This document shows, piece after piece, positions 1 to 6,534 of a stretch of 10,414 nucleotides of DNA. A program made the position numbers and the translations under genes. The notes beneath the pieces were generated by a model, which worked only from the letters and a program-made list of their open reading frames with translations, was not told the DNA's origin and searched no databases. Position 1 is the first letter of the stretch, and each line of letters begins with the position of its first letter. This DNA comes from JAZDJJ01 sp043804035 (GTDB taxonomy: Bacteria; Bacteroidota; Bacteroidia; Palsa-948): contig JAZDJJ010000047.1 in NCBI GenBank assembly GCA_043804035.1, forward strand, positions 1 to 10,414, written 5' to 3'.

Positions 1-216
1 GAAAAAATACCATTAGAAGAAGGGTGCATTTATTTTATCCGTTTTATTCGGAGTGATTTGAAATTACACCTGCCTAATGAATCGTTTGATGTGAAACCAG
101 ATCTCAAATATTCTTACGTAACAGCCGAAGTGAATATAGATACTCAAACTCTGATGATACGCCAAAACAATGAAATAGTACAATATTTTCCCTATACAAC
201 AGCCGTTGATTGGTAA
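1..216 (+). CDS. IS481-like DDE transposase, C-terminal fragment (cut by the window start)
   Basis: Frame 1 is open from the first base to a TAA stop, giving the last 71 residues of a protein. The pattern (G-C-I-Y-F-I-R-x-x-R-S-D-x-K-L, then N-E-x-F-D-V, K-Y-S-Y-V-T-A-E-V, and a final F-P-Y) resembles the small beta-rich tail after the integrase-type DDE catalytic core in IS481-like and related transposases. The catalytic D, D and E residues would lie left of the window, so activity cannot be judged. The following bases hold repeated 20-mers that could be transposase binding sites. The family call rests on remembered C-terminal patterns. An alternative is another integrase-core protein. The fragment looks intact to its stop codon. 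Confidence 0.6.
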   Translation, partial: EKIPLEEGCIYFIRFIRSDLKLHLPNESFDVKPDLKYSYVTAEVNIDTQTLMIRQNNEIVQYFPYTTAVDW

Positions 217-252
217 CTTGTCTCATTATGTCAAAGAACAAAATATATAAAA

Positions 253-360
253 TGTAACCTATCTTGTGCTATAAAATCAACCATTAAGCGCCCCTTAAGG
301 GGCAGTCCTCGTAGGGTAGTTCTTAATGATTGACTAAAAGTGTAACCTATGTTATGCTAT
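253..360 (+). repeat. Pair of 20-base direct repeats, candidate transposase-binding sites at an IS end
   Basis: TGTAACCTATCTTGTGCTAT at 253-272 recurs as TGTAACCTATGTTATGCTAT at 341-360, with 18 of 20 bases identical and 68 bases between the copies. Their position just after the transposase stop fits subterminal binding sites of the element. The exact IS boundary cannot be fixed because the left end is outside the window. A terminal repeat inverted relative to a TGT-starting left end would be expected to end in ACA, so these may be internal sites rather than the tip. Confidence 0.55.
277..333. repeat. Nested inverted repeat with a 12-base perfect palindrome
   Basis: TCAACCATTAAG (277-288) pairs with CTTAATGATTGA (322-333) with one mismatch. 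The perfect palindrome CCCCTTAAGGGG (291-302) lies inside. It sits between the two 20-base direct repeats. In RNA it could fold into a hairpin and help end transcription from the transposase gene, but there is no clear T tract after it. It could equally be a transposon-related structure. Confidence 0.5.
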
Positions 361-399
361 TTATCAACATAAATCACAGTTCAGACAATTTTTATTTCT

Positions 400-423
400 C
401 GCAAAGACGCAGAGACGCAAAGA
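400..423 (+). repeat. Triple 8-base tandem repeat CGCAAAGA / CGCAGAGA / CGCAAAGA
   Basis: Three head-to-tail 8-mers differ only in the middle copy (CGCAGAGA). I recall this CGCAAAGACGC-type tract as a short dispersed intergenic repeat in many environmental Bacteroidota genomes, but that is memory and not a search result. No function is known to me. Confidence 0.55.
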
Positions 424-471
424 TACAAATCAAAAGATTAAAGTTTAAAGTTTCATAGTTTATCATTTTAA

Positions 472-736
472 GGGCAGTTCTAAAAATACAAATAAACGTC
501 ATTGCGAGGGTTGCCCCAAGCAACCCGAAGCAATCTCTGTCCTTGCTACCTGTCTGCCGTGTTCTGCCTGTGCGTCCGCACGCAGACAAGTCGGCACAGG
601 CAGATTAGAGATTGCTTCCCTTTCGCTCCTGCCCGCAGCAGGCGGGTCGCTTATTTCGGCAAATTTCGGCAAAGCTCAATTACCAAGCTCAATACGAGTC
701 ATGTCGCAATGACGAAACCAATTTTTGGGACTGCCC
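472..736. repeat. 265-base mosaic of nested inverted repeats (MITE- or REP-like element)
   Basis: There are at least three nested layers. The outer arms are GGGCAGTTCTAAAAA (472-486) and TTTTTGGGACTGCCC (722-736), pairing at 13 of 15 positions with both mismatches G-U compatible. The next arms are CGTCATTGCGA (497-507) and TCGCAATGACG (704-714), which pair perfectly, then GAAGCAATCTCT (527-538) and AGAGATTGCTTC (607-618), also perfect. A G+C-rich core adds CTGCCTGTGC (564-573) with GCACAGGCAG (594-603), GTGCG/CGCAC (570-581) and CCCGC/GCGGG (632-646). Short tandem duplications sit at 654-673 (TTTCGGCAAA twice) and 672-693. I recall the CGTCATTGCGAG / GAAGCAATCTC pair as a dispersed repeat in many bacterial genomes. 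No transposase is encoded, so any spread would need help in trans. Confidence 0.7.
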
Positions 737-794
737 AATATTCAAAAATCTATTTCTGTTCGGTATTAAAACCCTCTGCAATAAATATTTTTTT

Positions 795-1535
795 TTATTG
801 GCTCATCCATATTTCCCATGCTTTTTCTGCTTGTAGATGAAGCATTTCCATTCCATTTTTTATTTCTGTTCTTCTTTCTTTTCCTTTTTTCAGAAACAGA
901 GTTTCCGCAGGATTGTAATTTAAATCATAAAGCAAATGTTTTGAAGAAAGAAATTCGTAAGGAATATCTGCACAATAATTTATGTCAGGGAACATTCCAA
1001 GGGGAGTGGTGTTGATGATAAGGGAATGAGAAAAAATAATTTCTTTATTTAAGTCGGAATACAAAATCTTTGTTCCTTGTTCTTCGTTCTTTGTTCTTGA
1101 TACAAGTAGGTAATCAATCTTTAATTTTCTTAAAACATATTGTATTGCTTTTGATGCTCCGCCTGTTCCAAGTACCAGTGCTTTGTTATGATGATGCTTG
1201 AGTAATGGTTTGAGTGATTGTTCAAATCCAAATACATCGGTGTTGTAACCTGCCATCTGCCGTCTGATAATGCAATTCACTGCACCAATTTCTTTTGCTG
1301 TTTCATCATCTATCACATTAAGATATTTCATCACACTTTGCTTGTGAGGAATCGTTATGCTCAGTCCGCAAAGAGTAGGATTGTTTTTTATGAGTGAAGG
1401 AAATTCTTCTATATTTTCAATCGGGAAGTTTTTGAACTCACAATCAGAAATATTTTCACGTGCAAATTTTTCGTTGAAATACTTTTGAGAGAAAGAAGAA
1501 GAAAGTGGATAGCCGATAAGTCCGAAAGTTCTCAT
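795..1535 (-). CDS. aroE: Shikimate dehydrogenase (NADP+)
   Basis: It reduces 3-dehydroshikimate to shikimate with NADPH in the cytoplasmic chorismate pathway. The 246 residues carry all the family landmarks: the serine-rich substrate loop (S12-S16), G-L-S-I-T-I-P-H-K with catalytic Lys65, N-T-D-V-F-G-F with catalytic Asp100, the dinucleotide loop G-T-G-G-A-S-K-A (123-130), S-R-T (146-148) for the NADP 2'-phosphate, N-T-T-P-L-G-M (175-181), Y-N-P-A-E-T (207-212), and the C-terminal G-M-E-M-L-x-L-Q-A. The length is slightly below the usual 260-280, typical of Bacteroidota forms. The ATG overlaps the dedA-like stop by 4 bases (ATGA), fixing the start and implying coupled translation. It is last in the operon. 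A low-complexity tract codes for residues around 147-156. Confidence 0.95.
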   Translation of the reverse strand: MRTFGLIGYPLSSSFSQKYFNEKFARENISDCEFKNFPIENIEEFPSLIKNNPTLCGLSITIPHKQSVMKYLNVIDDETAKEIGAVNCIIRRQMAGYNTDVFGFEQSLKPLLKHHHNKALVLGTGGASKAIQYVLRKLKIDYLLVSRTKNEEQGTKILYSDLNKEIIFSHSLIINTTPLGMFPDINYCADIPYEFLSSKHLLYDLNYNPAETLFLKKGKERRTEIKNGMEMLHLQAEKAWEIWMSQ

Positions 1536-2164
1536 TGCTTTTTCATTTTGTGTTTTATGAATTCAATAATAATGGGAAGAAAAGAGATAAAGATTATTCC
1601 AATCGCAACTAATTCTATATTTTTTCTTATCCATACAATTTCGCCAAGAAAATATCCCGCAAAGGTCATACTCAAAATCCAAATTGCACCTCCAAGAATA
1701 TCAAACGGAAGAAATTTTTTGTAATTCATTTCCGCAATACCTGCTACAAAAGGTGCAAATGTACGTACAATAGGAACAAAGCGGGCAATAATGATGGTCT
1801 TTGTGCCATATTTTTCATAGAAAGAATGTGTTTTGTCAAGGTACTTTTGTTTCACTATCTTTTTTCCTTTTAGTTTCAATTTCAGGACCTTTAATCCAAT
1901 CGTTCTGCCAATCCAGTAGTTTGAATTATCACCGGATACTGCTGCAAAAAATAAAAGAAATACAAGGAAACGCATATCCATATAACCAAGTCGGGCAAAC
2001 AAACCTGCTGTAAATAAAAGTGAATCGCCGGGCAAAAACGGAAAAATAACCACTCCTGTTTCAATAAAAATGACAATGAAAAGTATTATATAAACAGTAC
2101 TGTCATATTGATGGAAAAGCCATTCAAAATCAAGGTGGATGATATGTTCAAAAAGTTCTTTCAA
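1532..2164 (-). CDS. DedA family (VTT / SNARE-associated domain) membrane protein
   Basis: This is an inner-membrane protein of 210 residues, a normal DedA length. Visible family marks are I-E-T-G-V-V-I-F-P-F-L-P-G-D-S-L-L (34-50), with the re-entrant-loop glutamate E35 and P-G-D; G-D-N-S-N-Y-W-I-G-R (78-87); and A-R-F-V-P-I-V-R-T-F-A-P-F-V-A-G (127-142) with the paired arginines. G-Y-F-L-G follows, then a C-terminal hydrophobic helix at about 183-202 and a basic tail. DedA proteins are linked to undecaprenyl-phosphate or phospholipid flipping and to proton-dependent envelope stability; the substrate here cannot be told. It follows the ComA-family gene by 7 bases and overlaps aroE by 4. Confidence 0.92.
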   Translation of the reverse strand: MKELFEHIIHLDFEWLFHQYDSTVYIILFIVIFIETGVVIFPFLPGDSLLFTAGLFARLGYMDMRFLVFLLFFAAVSGDNSNYWIGRTIGLKVLKLKLKGKKIVKQKYLDKTHSFYEKYGTKTIIIARFVPIVRTFAPFVAGIAEMNYKKFLPFDILGGAIWILSMTFAGYFLGEIVWIRKNIELVAIGIIFISFLPIIIEFIKHKMKKQ

Positions 2165-2171
2165 TTGTAAA

Positions 2172-2951
2172 TTATATTTTTCGAGAAAGTTCTTTGGGCA
2201 GAAAAGTAAAAAAGGTATCGCCTCTCAAACCAAGCCGAAGTGTTTCTAAAGGAATGACTTCTTCGGGAGCAATATTTCCAAGATTTACATTAGCACCAAG
2301 TAATTTTATCCACCACGCCTGCTGAGATTTCTTAGGTGCTTCCCAGATAATTTTTTCGGAATTTACATTAGCAATGATTTTCTTTACGAGTAAAGTATGT
2401 GTATTACCGCTGTTATGATAAATGCCCACTGTTCCGCTTTCGCGTGACTCGGCAATTACTTTCCATGAACCTGCTTCCAATTCTTTATTCATCATTTTTA
2501 TCCACATATTAGGATGAATAATTACGTCTTCTTCTTTTGAACCAACTTCAGAAATAACTGTATAGTTTTTAGAAAGTTTATGTATGTATTCGCATTTCTT
2601 ATCATGGTTGATTTTTATTTCACCGTCAGATACTTCAATTACTTCTATATGATGTTTATCAACAAACGAAACATATTCGTCAAACATTCCGCGGATGACA
2701 AATGTTTCAAACAATGTTCCTCCGAAATATGGTTTAAGATTGGCTCCTTTAAGGAGTTTGATTTTTTTGTTCAGATTTTTGGTAATGACAGATGTTCCGA
2801 AGCCGAGTTTTACGAAATCAACATATTCGCTTGATGCTTCAATGAAATCTTCTAACTGTCGGATACTCATTCCTTTATCCATAACCATAGTAATGCCATT
2901 ACTTCTTGGTTGTTTGCAACGTTGGGGCAGATGAGGTAAGGAAATATTCAT
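2172..2951 (-). CDS. Phosphosulfolactate synthase, ComA family
   Basis: In methanogens ComA adds sulfite to phosphoenolpyruvate to make (R)-phosphosulfolactate, the first step to coenzyme M; Bacillus has a homologue used for sulfolactate. The 259 residues keep the family motifs in order: R-S-N-G-I-T-M-V-M-D-K-G (16-27), V-K-L-G-F-G-T-S (47-54), G-G-T-L-F-E (77-82), E-V-S-D-G (106-110), S-E-V-G-S-K (134-139), E-S-R-E-S-G-x-x-G-I (168-177), E-A-P-K-K-S-Q-Q (204-211), N-V-N-L-G-N-I (221-227) and L-R-L-G-L-R-G-D-T (238-246). The fold is a TIM barrel acting in the cytoplasm. The motifs look complete, so an active enzyme is likely, but no other sulfolactate or sulfonate gene is in the window. It lies 7 bases from each neighbour in the operon. 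Confidence 0.9.
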   Translation of the reverse strand: MNISLPHLPQRCKQPRSNGITMVMDKGMSIRQLEDFIEASSEYVDFVKLGFGTSVITKNLNKKIKLLKGANLKPYFGGTLFETFVIRGMFDEYVSFVDKHHIEVIEVSDGEIKINHDKKCEYIHKLSKNYTVISEVGSKEEDVIIHPNMWIKMMNKELEAGSWKVIAESRESGTVGIYHNSGNTHTLLVKKIIANVNSEKIIWEAPKKSQQAWWIKLLGANVNLGNIAPEEVIPLETLRLGLRGDTFFTFLPKELSRKI

Positions 2952-2958
2952 AATAAAA

Positions 2959-4347
2959 TTATTGTTTTTGGTATGTCTTAATCAAATCAAGCAACTCACG
3001 GTTTTTACGAAGACCGGGGATGAATTTGAATATCTCTTTGTGTTTTTTGAAATCATGTTGCAAAGCATGCTGAAGATAAATTAATGCCTCTTGCTTTTTC
3101 CCTGTCCAAAGAAGACAAGCCGCCATCCGATAATAAATCTCAACACTATTGGGATGATGTTTTATTCCTTCTGCAAGAATTTCAATTACTTTTTCTTTGT
3201 CTCCGAGTTCAAATAATAAATCAGAATAATCTAACCATATACTTTCAATGGAAGGTTCAAGTTCAATTACCTTTTGATAAGCAGTTTCTGTTTCTTCACT
3301 GAACCCAAGTTTTTTATAAGCGTTTGCTATGGTATACCAAAATTCCACATTTTGATTTTCTATCCGGATAGCTTTTTTTAAATAATGTATTCCTTCTGCT
3401 GTCCTATCCTGATGGTCAAGAACAATTCCCATACCTAACCATGCATCGGCAAGATCCGGATCTATAGAAATTGCTTTATTGTAGTGAATCATTGCTTGTT
3501 TGTAGTTCTCCAATTTCTCATAACATTCTCCTATGTAACAGTAAGTAAGTGCTTCGGGCTTTTCATATTTAAAAGTTTCATAATAAAGTAAAATTGCTTC
3601 TTCCAAACGATCTAAATTTACCATAGCATTTGCCTTATTGAAATAACCCGGAGCAAAATCTTTTTTAATGGCAATAACATAATCGTATGCTTCAATGGCT
3701 TTTTCAAACAATTCCAATCTGTCATAAACAATCCCCAGATTGAACCATGCGCAATAACTGTAAGGATAATTATCCAGTAAACTATTAAAAAATTCTACTG
3801 CTTCATTATCCTTTCCGCTTACTTCATAACAACAGGAAAGTTCATAGAAAATATCATTATTTTCGGGATTAAATCCGATGACTTTTTTAAGGCAAAAAAT
3901 CGCATTGTCATATTGCTTAAGTTGTTCATACTCAAAAGCAAGATAGCGATAACCATCTTCTATAATATTCTGCATCGCGCCGGCATTCTTAATGGCACTT
4001 TTAAAACATTCTATTGCTTTTTCAGATGAACCCATTTGGTTGTAAATAGCTCCTTTGGTCATAAAAACTTCAGGATGAATAGGATCAATAATTTCTGCTT
4101 TGGAAAGAATGTCAAGTGCATTTTGTATTTCTTTATTATCATACAGTATCTTTACCTTGTGGAGTAGAAAATCAATAGAGGAAGGATACTGCTCAAGTGC
4201 CATCTCAATAGCAATTGATGCTTTCCGATATTGATTGGAAGTAGAAAAATAATCAATGATAACTTCAAACTCCTCGTAATCAAAAAAAACGCGTTCGTTA
4301 TTTTGTAAAATATTCTCAAATCGTTTTATAATCATTTTGGGTTTCAT
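2959..4347 (-). CDS. Tetratricopeptide (TPR) repeat protein, cytoplasmic
   Basis: The 462 residues are almost entirely TPR helical hairpins. Repeats keep an exact 34-residue spacing from about residue 163 to 434 (eight units: 163, 197, 231, 265, 299, 333, 367, 401), preceded by three or four more degenerate ones from about 25 to 162. The TPR signature of small residues plus a late proline (for example A-x-x-x-Y-x-K-A-I-x-I-D-P at 285-297) is clear. No signal peptide, lipobox or membrane segment is seen, so it is probably a cytoplasmic scaffold. The tail (K-F-I-P-G-L-R-K-N, 441-449) is not TPR-like. It is first in the four-gene operon, 7 bases before the ComA-family gene. Its partner is unknown. 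The ATG follows an A-rich leader without a Shine-Dalgarno motif. Confidence 0.9.
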   Translation of the reverse strand: MKPKMIIKRFENILQNNERVFFDYEEFEVIIDYFSTSNQYRKASIAIEMALEQYPSSIDFLLHKVKILYDNKEIQNALDILSKAEIIDPIHPEVFMTKGAIYNQMGSSEKAIECFKSAIKNAGAMQNIIEDGYRYLAFEYEQLKQYDNAIFCLKKVIGFNPENNDIFYELSCCYEVSGKDNEAVEFFNSLLDNYPYSYCAWFNLGIVYDRLELFEKAIEAYDYVIAIKKDFAPGYFNKANAMVNLDRLEEAILLYYETFKYEKPEALTYCYIGECYEKLENYKQAMIHYNKAISIDPDLADAWLGMGIVLDHQDRTAEGIHYLKKAIRIENQNVEFWYTIANAYKKLGFSEETETAYQKVIELEPSIESIWLDYSDLLFELGDKEKVIEILAEGIKHHPNSVEIYYRMAACLLWTGKKQEALIYLQHALQHDFKKHKEIFKFIPGLRKNRELLDLIKTYQKQ

Positions 4348-4419
4348 AGTAAAAAAATTCTGGTTTGGACAAATGGTAACTACACAGACGGGTAATATTA
4401 CAATTTATTTTTAAACCGA

Positions 4420-4448
4420 CAAAGTAATTCCTAAATTCAAATCACAAA
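4420..4448 (-). promoter_or_regulatory. Possible Bacteroidota-type promoter for the TPR-comA-dedA-aroE operon
   Basis: On the minus strand TTTG (4448-4445) is followed after 17 bases by TTACTTTG (4427-4420), one change from the -7 consensus TAnnTTTG. It would leave a leader of about 70 bases before the TPR gene. The rest of the spacer 4348-4498 shows no gene and no clear terminator hairpin for the upstream glycosyltransferase operon, so read-through is possible. The match is imperfect and in AT-rich DNA may be chance. Confidence 0.35.
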
Positions 4449-4498
4449 TACAACTTTCCGATTAGCAAAATATTTTTCGCGGCACATTAAAATGTAAT

Positions 4499-5725
4499 TC
4501 AGCAAAAAAAATCATTAAGTGCTTTCCAAAATTTATCAGCAATTTCATCTCTTGAAAAATTCTTTTTTACGTAATTATATCCATTTTCCGCAAGTTGCTT
4601 TGTTAATTTCTTATCATTAAAAAGTTTAATGATTTTATCTGCAAGGTCATTATCATCTTCCGGAATAAACGCCAACCCGGATTTTCCTTTGTCAATAAAA
4701 AGTTCTTTTGCCTCTCCTTCTACTCCGAGCAGAATTGTTTTTTTCATCGCAAGACATTCAAAAATTTTAGATGGAATTGCTCCTTTGAATAAATCTATTT
4801 TTTTTAAAGGAATTATTGAGGCATCAATAGTATGAAGTATTGCAGGCATTTCTTTTTTTGATACAGAATCATAAAAAAATACATTAGAAAGATTAAGTTC
4901 GTTTTTCATAGAGAGCAGTTTCTCTTTTTCAGGTCCGTTACCGAGAAGGATGAATTTTATTTTATCGTTTGAGCGAAGATGGTCTGATGCTTTCAAAATC
5001 ACTTCTAATCCTTGAGCATAACCAATTATCCCTGCATAAAGAAGAATAAAATCATTTTTAGAAAATCCTTTTTCTTTTCGCCAATCAGTAAATAATTTTT
5101 CGGAATTATAAAAATTCAAATCAACTCCGTTTGGCAGCCAGTAAGTTTTTTGTTTTGGAAATCTTGATGAAATATTTTTTACAATACCTTGCGTCTGTCC
5201 GCTGATTAGTTCTGATTTACTATACATAAATTCTTCTAACCATTTTGCAAGCAGAAGAAAAAATTTATTCTGCACAAGTCCTAACTTTTCTGCGCTCTCT
5301 GGCCAAAGGTCAGACACATTAAAAATAAGTTTTGCTCCTTTTATTTTTTTAAGAAGATATGCCGAAATACCAAGAAATAACGGTGGCGATTCACAGAAGA
5401 TGAAATCAAATTTTCCGAGACGAAACCATCCGCGCCAGAATGATGACCAAACGAATGAAAAGTAATTTAATAATCGCCAGAAGACAGATTTATTTTTTGT
5501 AACAAAAATCCATGAGCGGTAAACTTTTAATCCATCCATCTCCTCATAAAAACAAAATTTTCCTTTATACTTTTCGTGAATTTCCATTTGAGGATAATTG
5601 GGCATGGCAGTAAGCACCGAAACATCCACACCTTTTAGTTTCAAACGAACGGCAAGTTCAAACAATCGGTTTTGCGGAGCACCAATTTCGGGGGGAAAAT
5701 ATTGTGTGAGAAAAAGAATCTTCAC
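4499..5725 (-). CDS. GT4 family glycosyltransferase (WbuB-like), GTG start
   Basis: This is a 408-residue GT-B glycosyltransferase that likely moves a sugar from a nucleotide-sugar to a growing surface glycan on the cytoplasmic side. The N domain begins F-L-T-Q-Y-F-P-P-E-I-G-A-P-Q-N-R (5-20) and has D-L-W-P-E-S (139-144). The C domain shows P-N-G-V-D (198-202), L-Y-A-G-I-I-G (229-235), L-G-N-G-P-E (261-266), and P-S-K-I-F-E-C-L-A (318-326) with the donor-binding glutamate, followed by G-E-A (337-339). The pattern is closest to WbuB-type N-acetylaminosugar transferases; the actual sugar is unknown. Start: GTG at 5725, overlapping the upstream TGA by 4 bases (GTGA). The next ATG is codon 41, inside the conserved fold, so GTG is the right choice. 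It is last in the polysaccharide operon. Confidence 0.92.
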   Translation of the reverse strand: MKILFLTQYFPPEIGAPQNRLFELAVRLKLKGVDVSVLTAMPNYPQMEIHEKYKGKFCFYEEMDGLKVYRSWIFVTKNKSVFWRLLNYFSFVWSSFWRGWFRLGKFDFIFCESPPLFLGISAYLLKKIKGAKLIFNVSDLWPESAEKLGLVQNKFFLLLAKWLEEFMYSKSELISGQTQGIVKNISSRFPKQKTYWLPNGVDLNFYNSEKLFTDWRKEKGFSKNDFILLYAGIIGYAQGLEVILKASDHLRSNDKIKFILLGNGPEKEKLLSMKNELNLSNVFFYDSVSKKEMPAILHTIDASIIPLKKIDLFKGAIPSKIFECLAMKKTILLGVEGEAKELFIDKGKSGLAFIPEDDNDLADKIIKLFNDKKLTKQLAENGYNYVKKNFSRDEIADKFWKALNDFFC

Positions 5726-6534
5726 TTGTTTAAATTACTAAGTTCGCTAATGGCTGCACTGTAACTGGTAAAACGAATATCATTGTCTTTAAGGTAGCCA
5801 ATGAGCCAAATATACCAATCACGCCAAGTCCTGAAACTTTTATTGAAATAACGATCGTGAAAAACAATAGAAAAATATTTTAGTTCCATTTCCTGTGCTT
5901 TATCTATCAGCCGTTTTGTATTTTCTATGGCTTGTTTTAATGTTTGAACCTGCCATCGCTTGTTCTTATCTATTATCCACCCGTCCATCACCTGAAAAGG
6001 AAATTCCCACATACGACCATTTCTATAAGGATTCTTAAATTCATGTTGTGTGGCATCAAAAAGATAACCTGTTTGTGAAAGATAATTTATAGTATGTTCA
6101 TTCATTCTTAAATAATGCATCCGAATACCAAACTCTTTTGTGCCAGCAATTTTCATGAAACAGTCATGCTCTTTCATAATATCTGTGAGAGAACTAAAAG
6201 CGATACCGTGCAATCCAATATCACATTTTTGATGACGTATTCTATTTACCCAAAATTGTGCAGCATCAATTGAATATACAAGACCAAGTCCCTTATTCAC
6301 ACCAACAAAAAAAGTGGGCTGCACTTGGTGCTCTTTGTTGAATAATATTAATTCATCAATGTTCTGCCACTTGTTTTTGAAAAGATCGCCAAGTCGGCTG
6401 AAGTACTCGCTGAATGATATTTTGCCTGCCAACAATTCAATTTTTGCCCTCACTATGAATTTTGGAATGATAAGATCTTTATAATGTTCCCAAACAGTCA
6501 AATGATCAATATCATGTGATATAATTGCTTTCAT
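5722..6534 (-). CDS. Polysaccharide deacetylase-like protein (NodB/CE4-like)
   Basis: The 270 residues have no signal peptide, so it is probably cytoplasmic. S-H-D-I-D-H (6-11) gives the Asp-Asp pair of the NodB fold. P-T-F-F-V (73-77) and D-I-G-L-H-G (105-110) follow, then G-I-R-M-H-Y-L-R (136-143), D-A-T (160-162), W-E-F-P (176-179) and a late V-F-H-D (224-227). These match the uncharacterised CE4-like group found in surface-polysaccharide clusters. The usual HxxxH metal motif is reduced: H109 is present, but the fourth residue on is F113. Deacetylation is therefore an inference from fold and context, and another hydrolytic or non-catalytic role is possible. The ATG overlaps the stop of the acyltransferase by one base (TGATG), and its own stop overlaps the next GTG. 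Confidence 0.8.
   Translation of the reverse strand: MKAIISHDIDHLTVWEHYKDLIIPKFIVRAKIELLAGKISFSEYFSRLGDLFKNKWQNIDELILFNKEHQVQPTFFVGVNKGLGLVYSIDAAQFWVNRIRHQKCDIGLHGIAFSSLTDIMKEHDCFMKIAGTKEFGIRMHYLRMNEHTINYLSQTGYLFDATQHEFKNPYRNGRMWEFPFQVMDGWIIDKNKRWQVQTLKQAIENTKRLIDKAQEMELKYFSIVFHDRYFNKSFRTWRDWYIWLIGYLKDNDIRFTSYSAAISELSNLNK

Larger units (their letters stand above)
217..794. other. Gene-free, repeat-rich intergenic stretch between transposase and aroE
   Basis: No convincing gene lies in these 578 bases. Short open frames exist on both strands (for example plus 502-840 and minus 392-589), but they run through inverted repeats or into aroE and resemble no family I know. The stretch holds, in order, two 20-base direct repeats, a nested palindrome, an 8-base tandem repeat and a 265-base repeat mosaic. 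About 541-650 is clearly richer in G and C than the surroundings, which suggests inserted repeat material. The transposase gene and aroE converge on this region, so hairpins here may also end transcription from both sides. Confidence 0.8.

Noticed and set aside
400..423. CRISPR-like repeat
   Set aside because: The 8-base units are contiguous without spacers and no cas gene is present.
779..800. Terminator hairpin at the aroE stop (CAATAAA / TTTATTG)
   Set aside because: The stem is only seven A-T-dominated pairs and overlaps the stop codon; it is too weak to call.
502..840. Open frames of 60-110 codons on both strands within the gene-free stretch
   Set aside because: They run through inverted repeats and tandem duplications or into the aroE 3' end, change composition midway and match no family pattern.
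4367..4381. Promoter close to the TPR gene (TACCATTTG on the minus strand)
   Set aside because: The gap between TA and TTTG is three bases instead of two and no -33 element is found at a fitting distance; the candidate at 4420-4448 is better.
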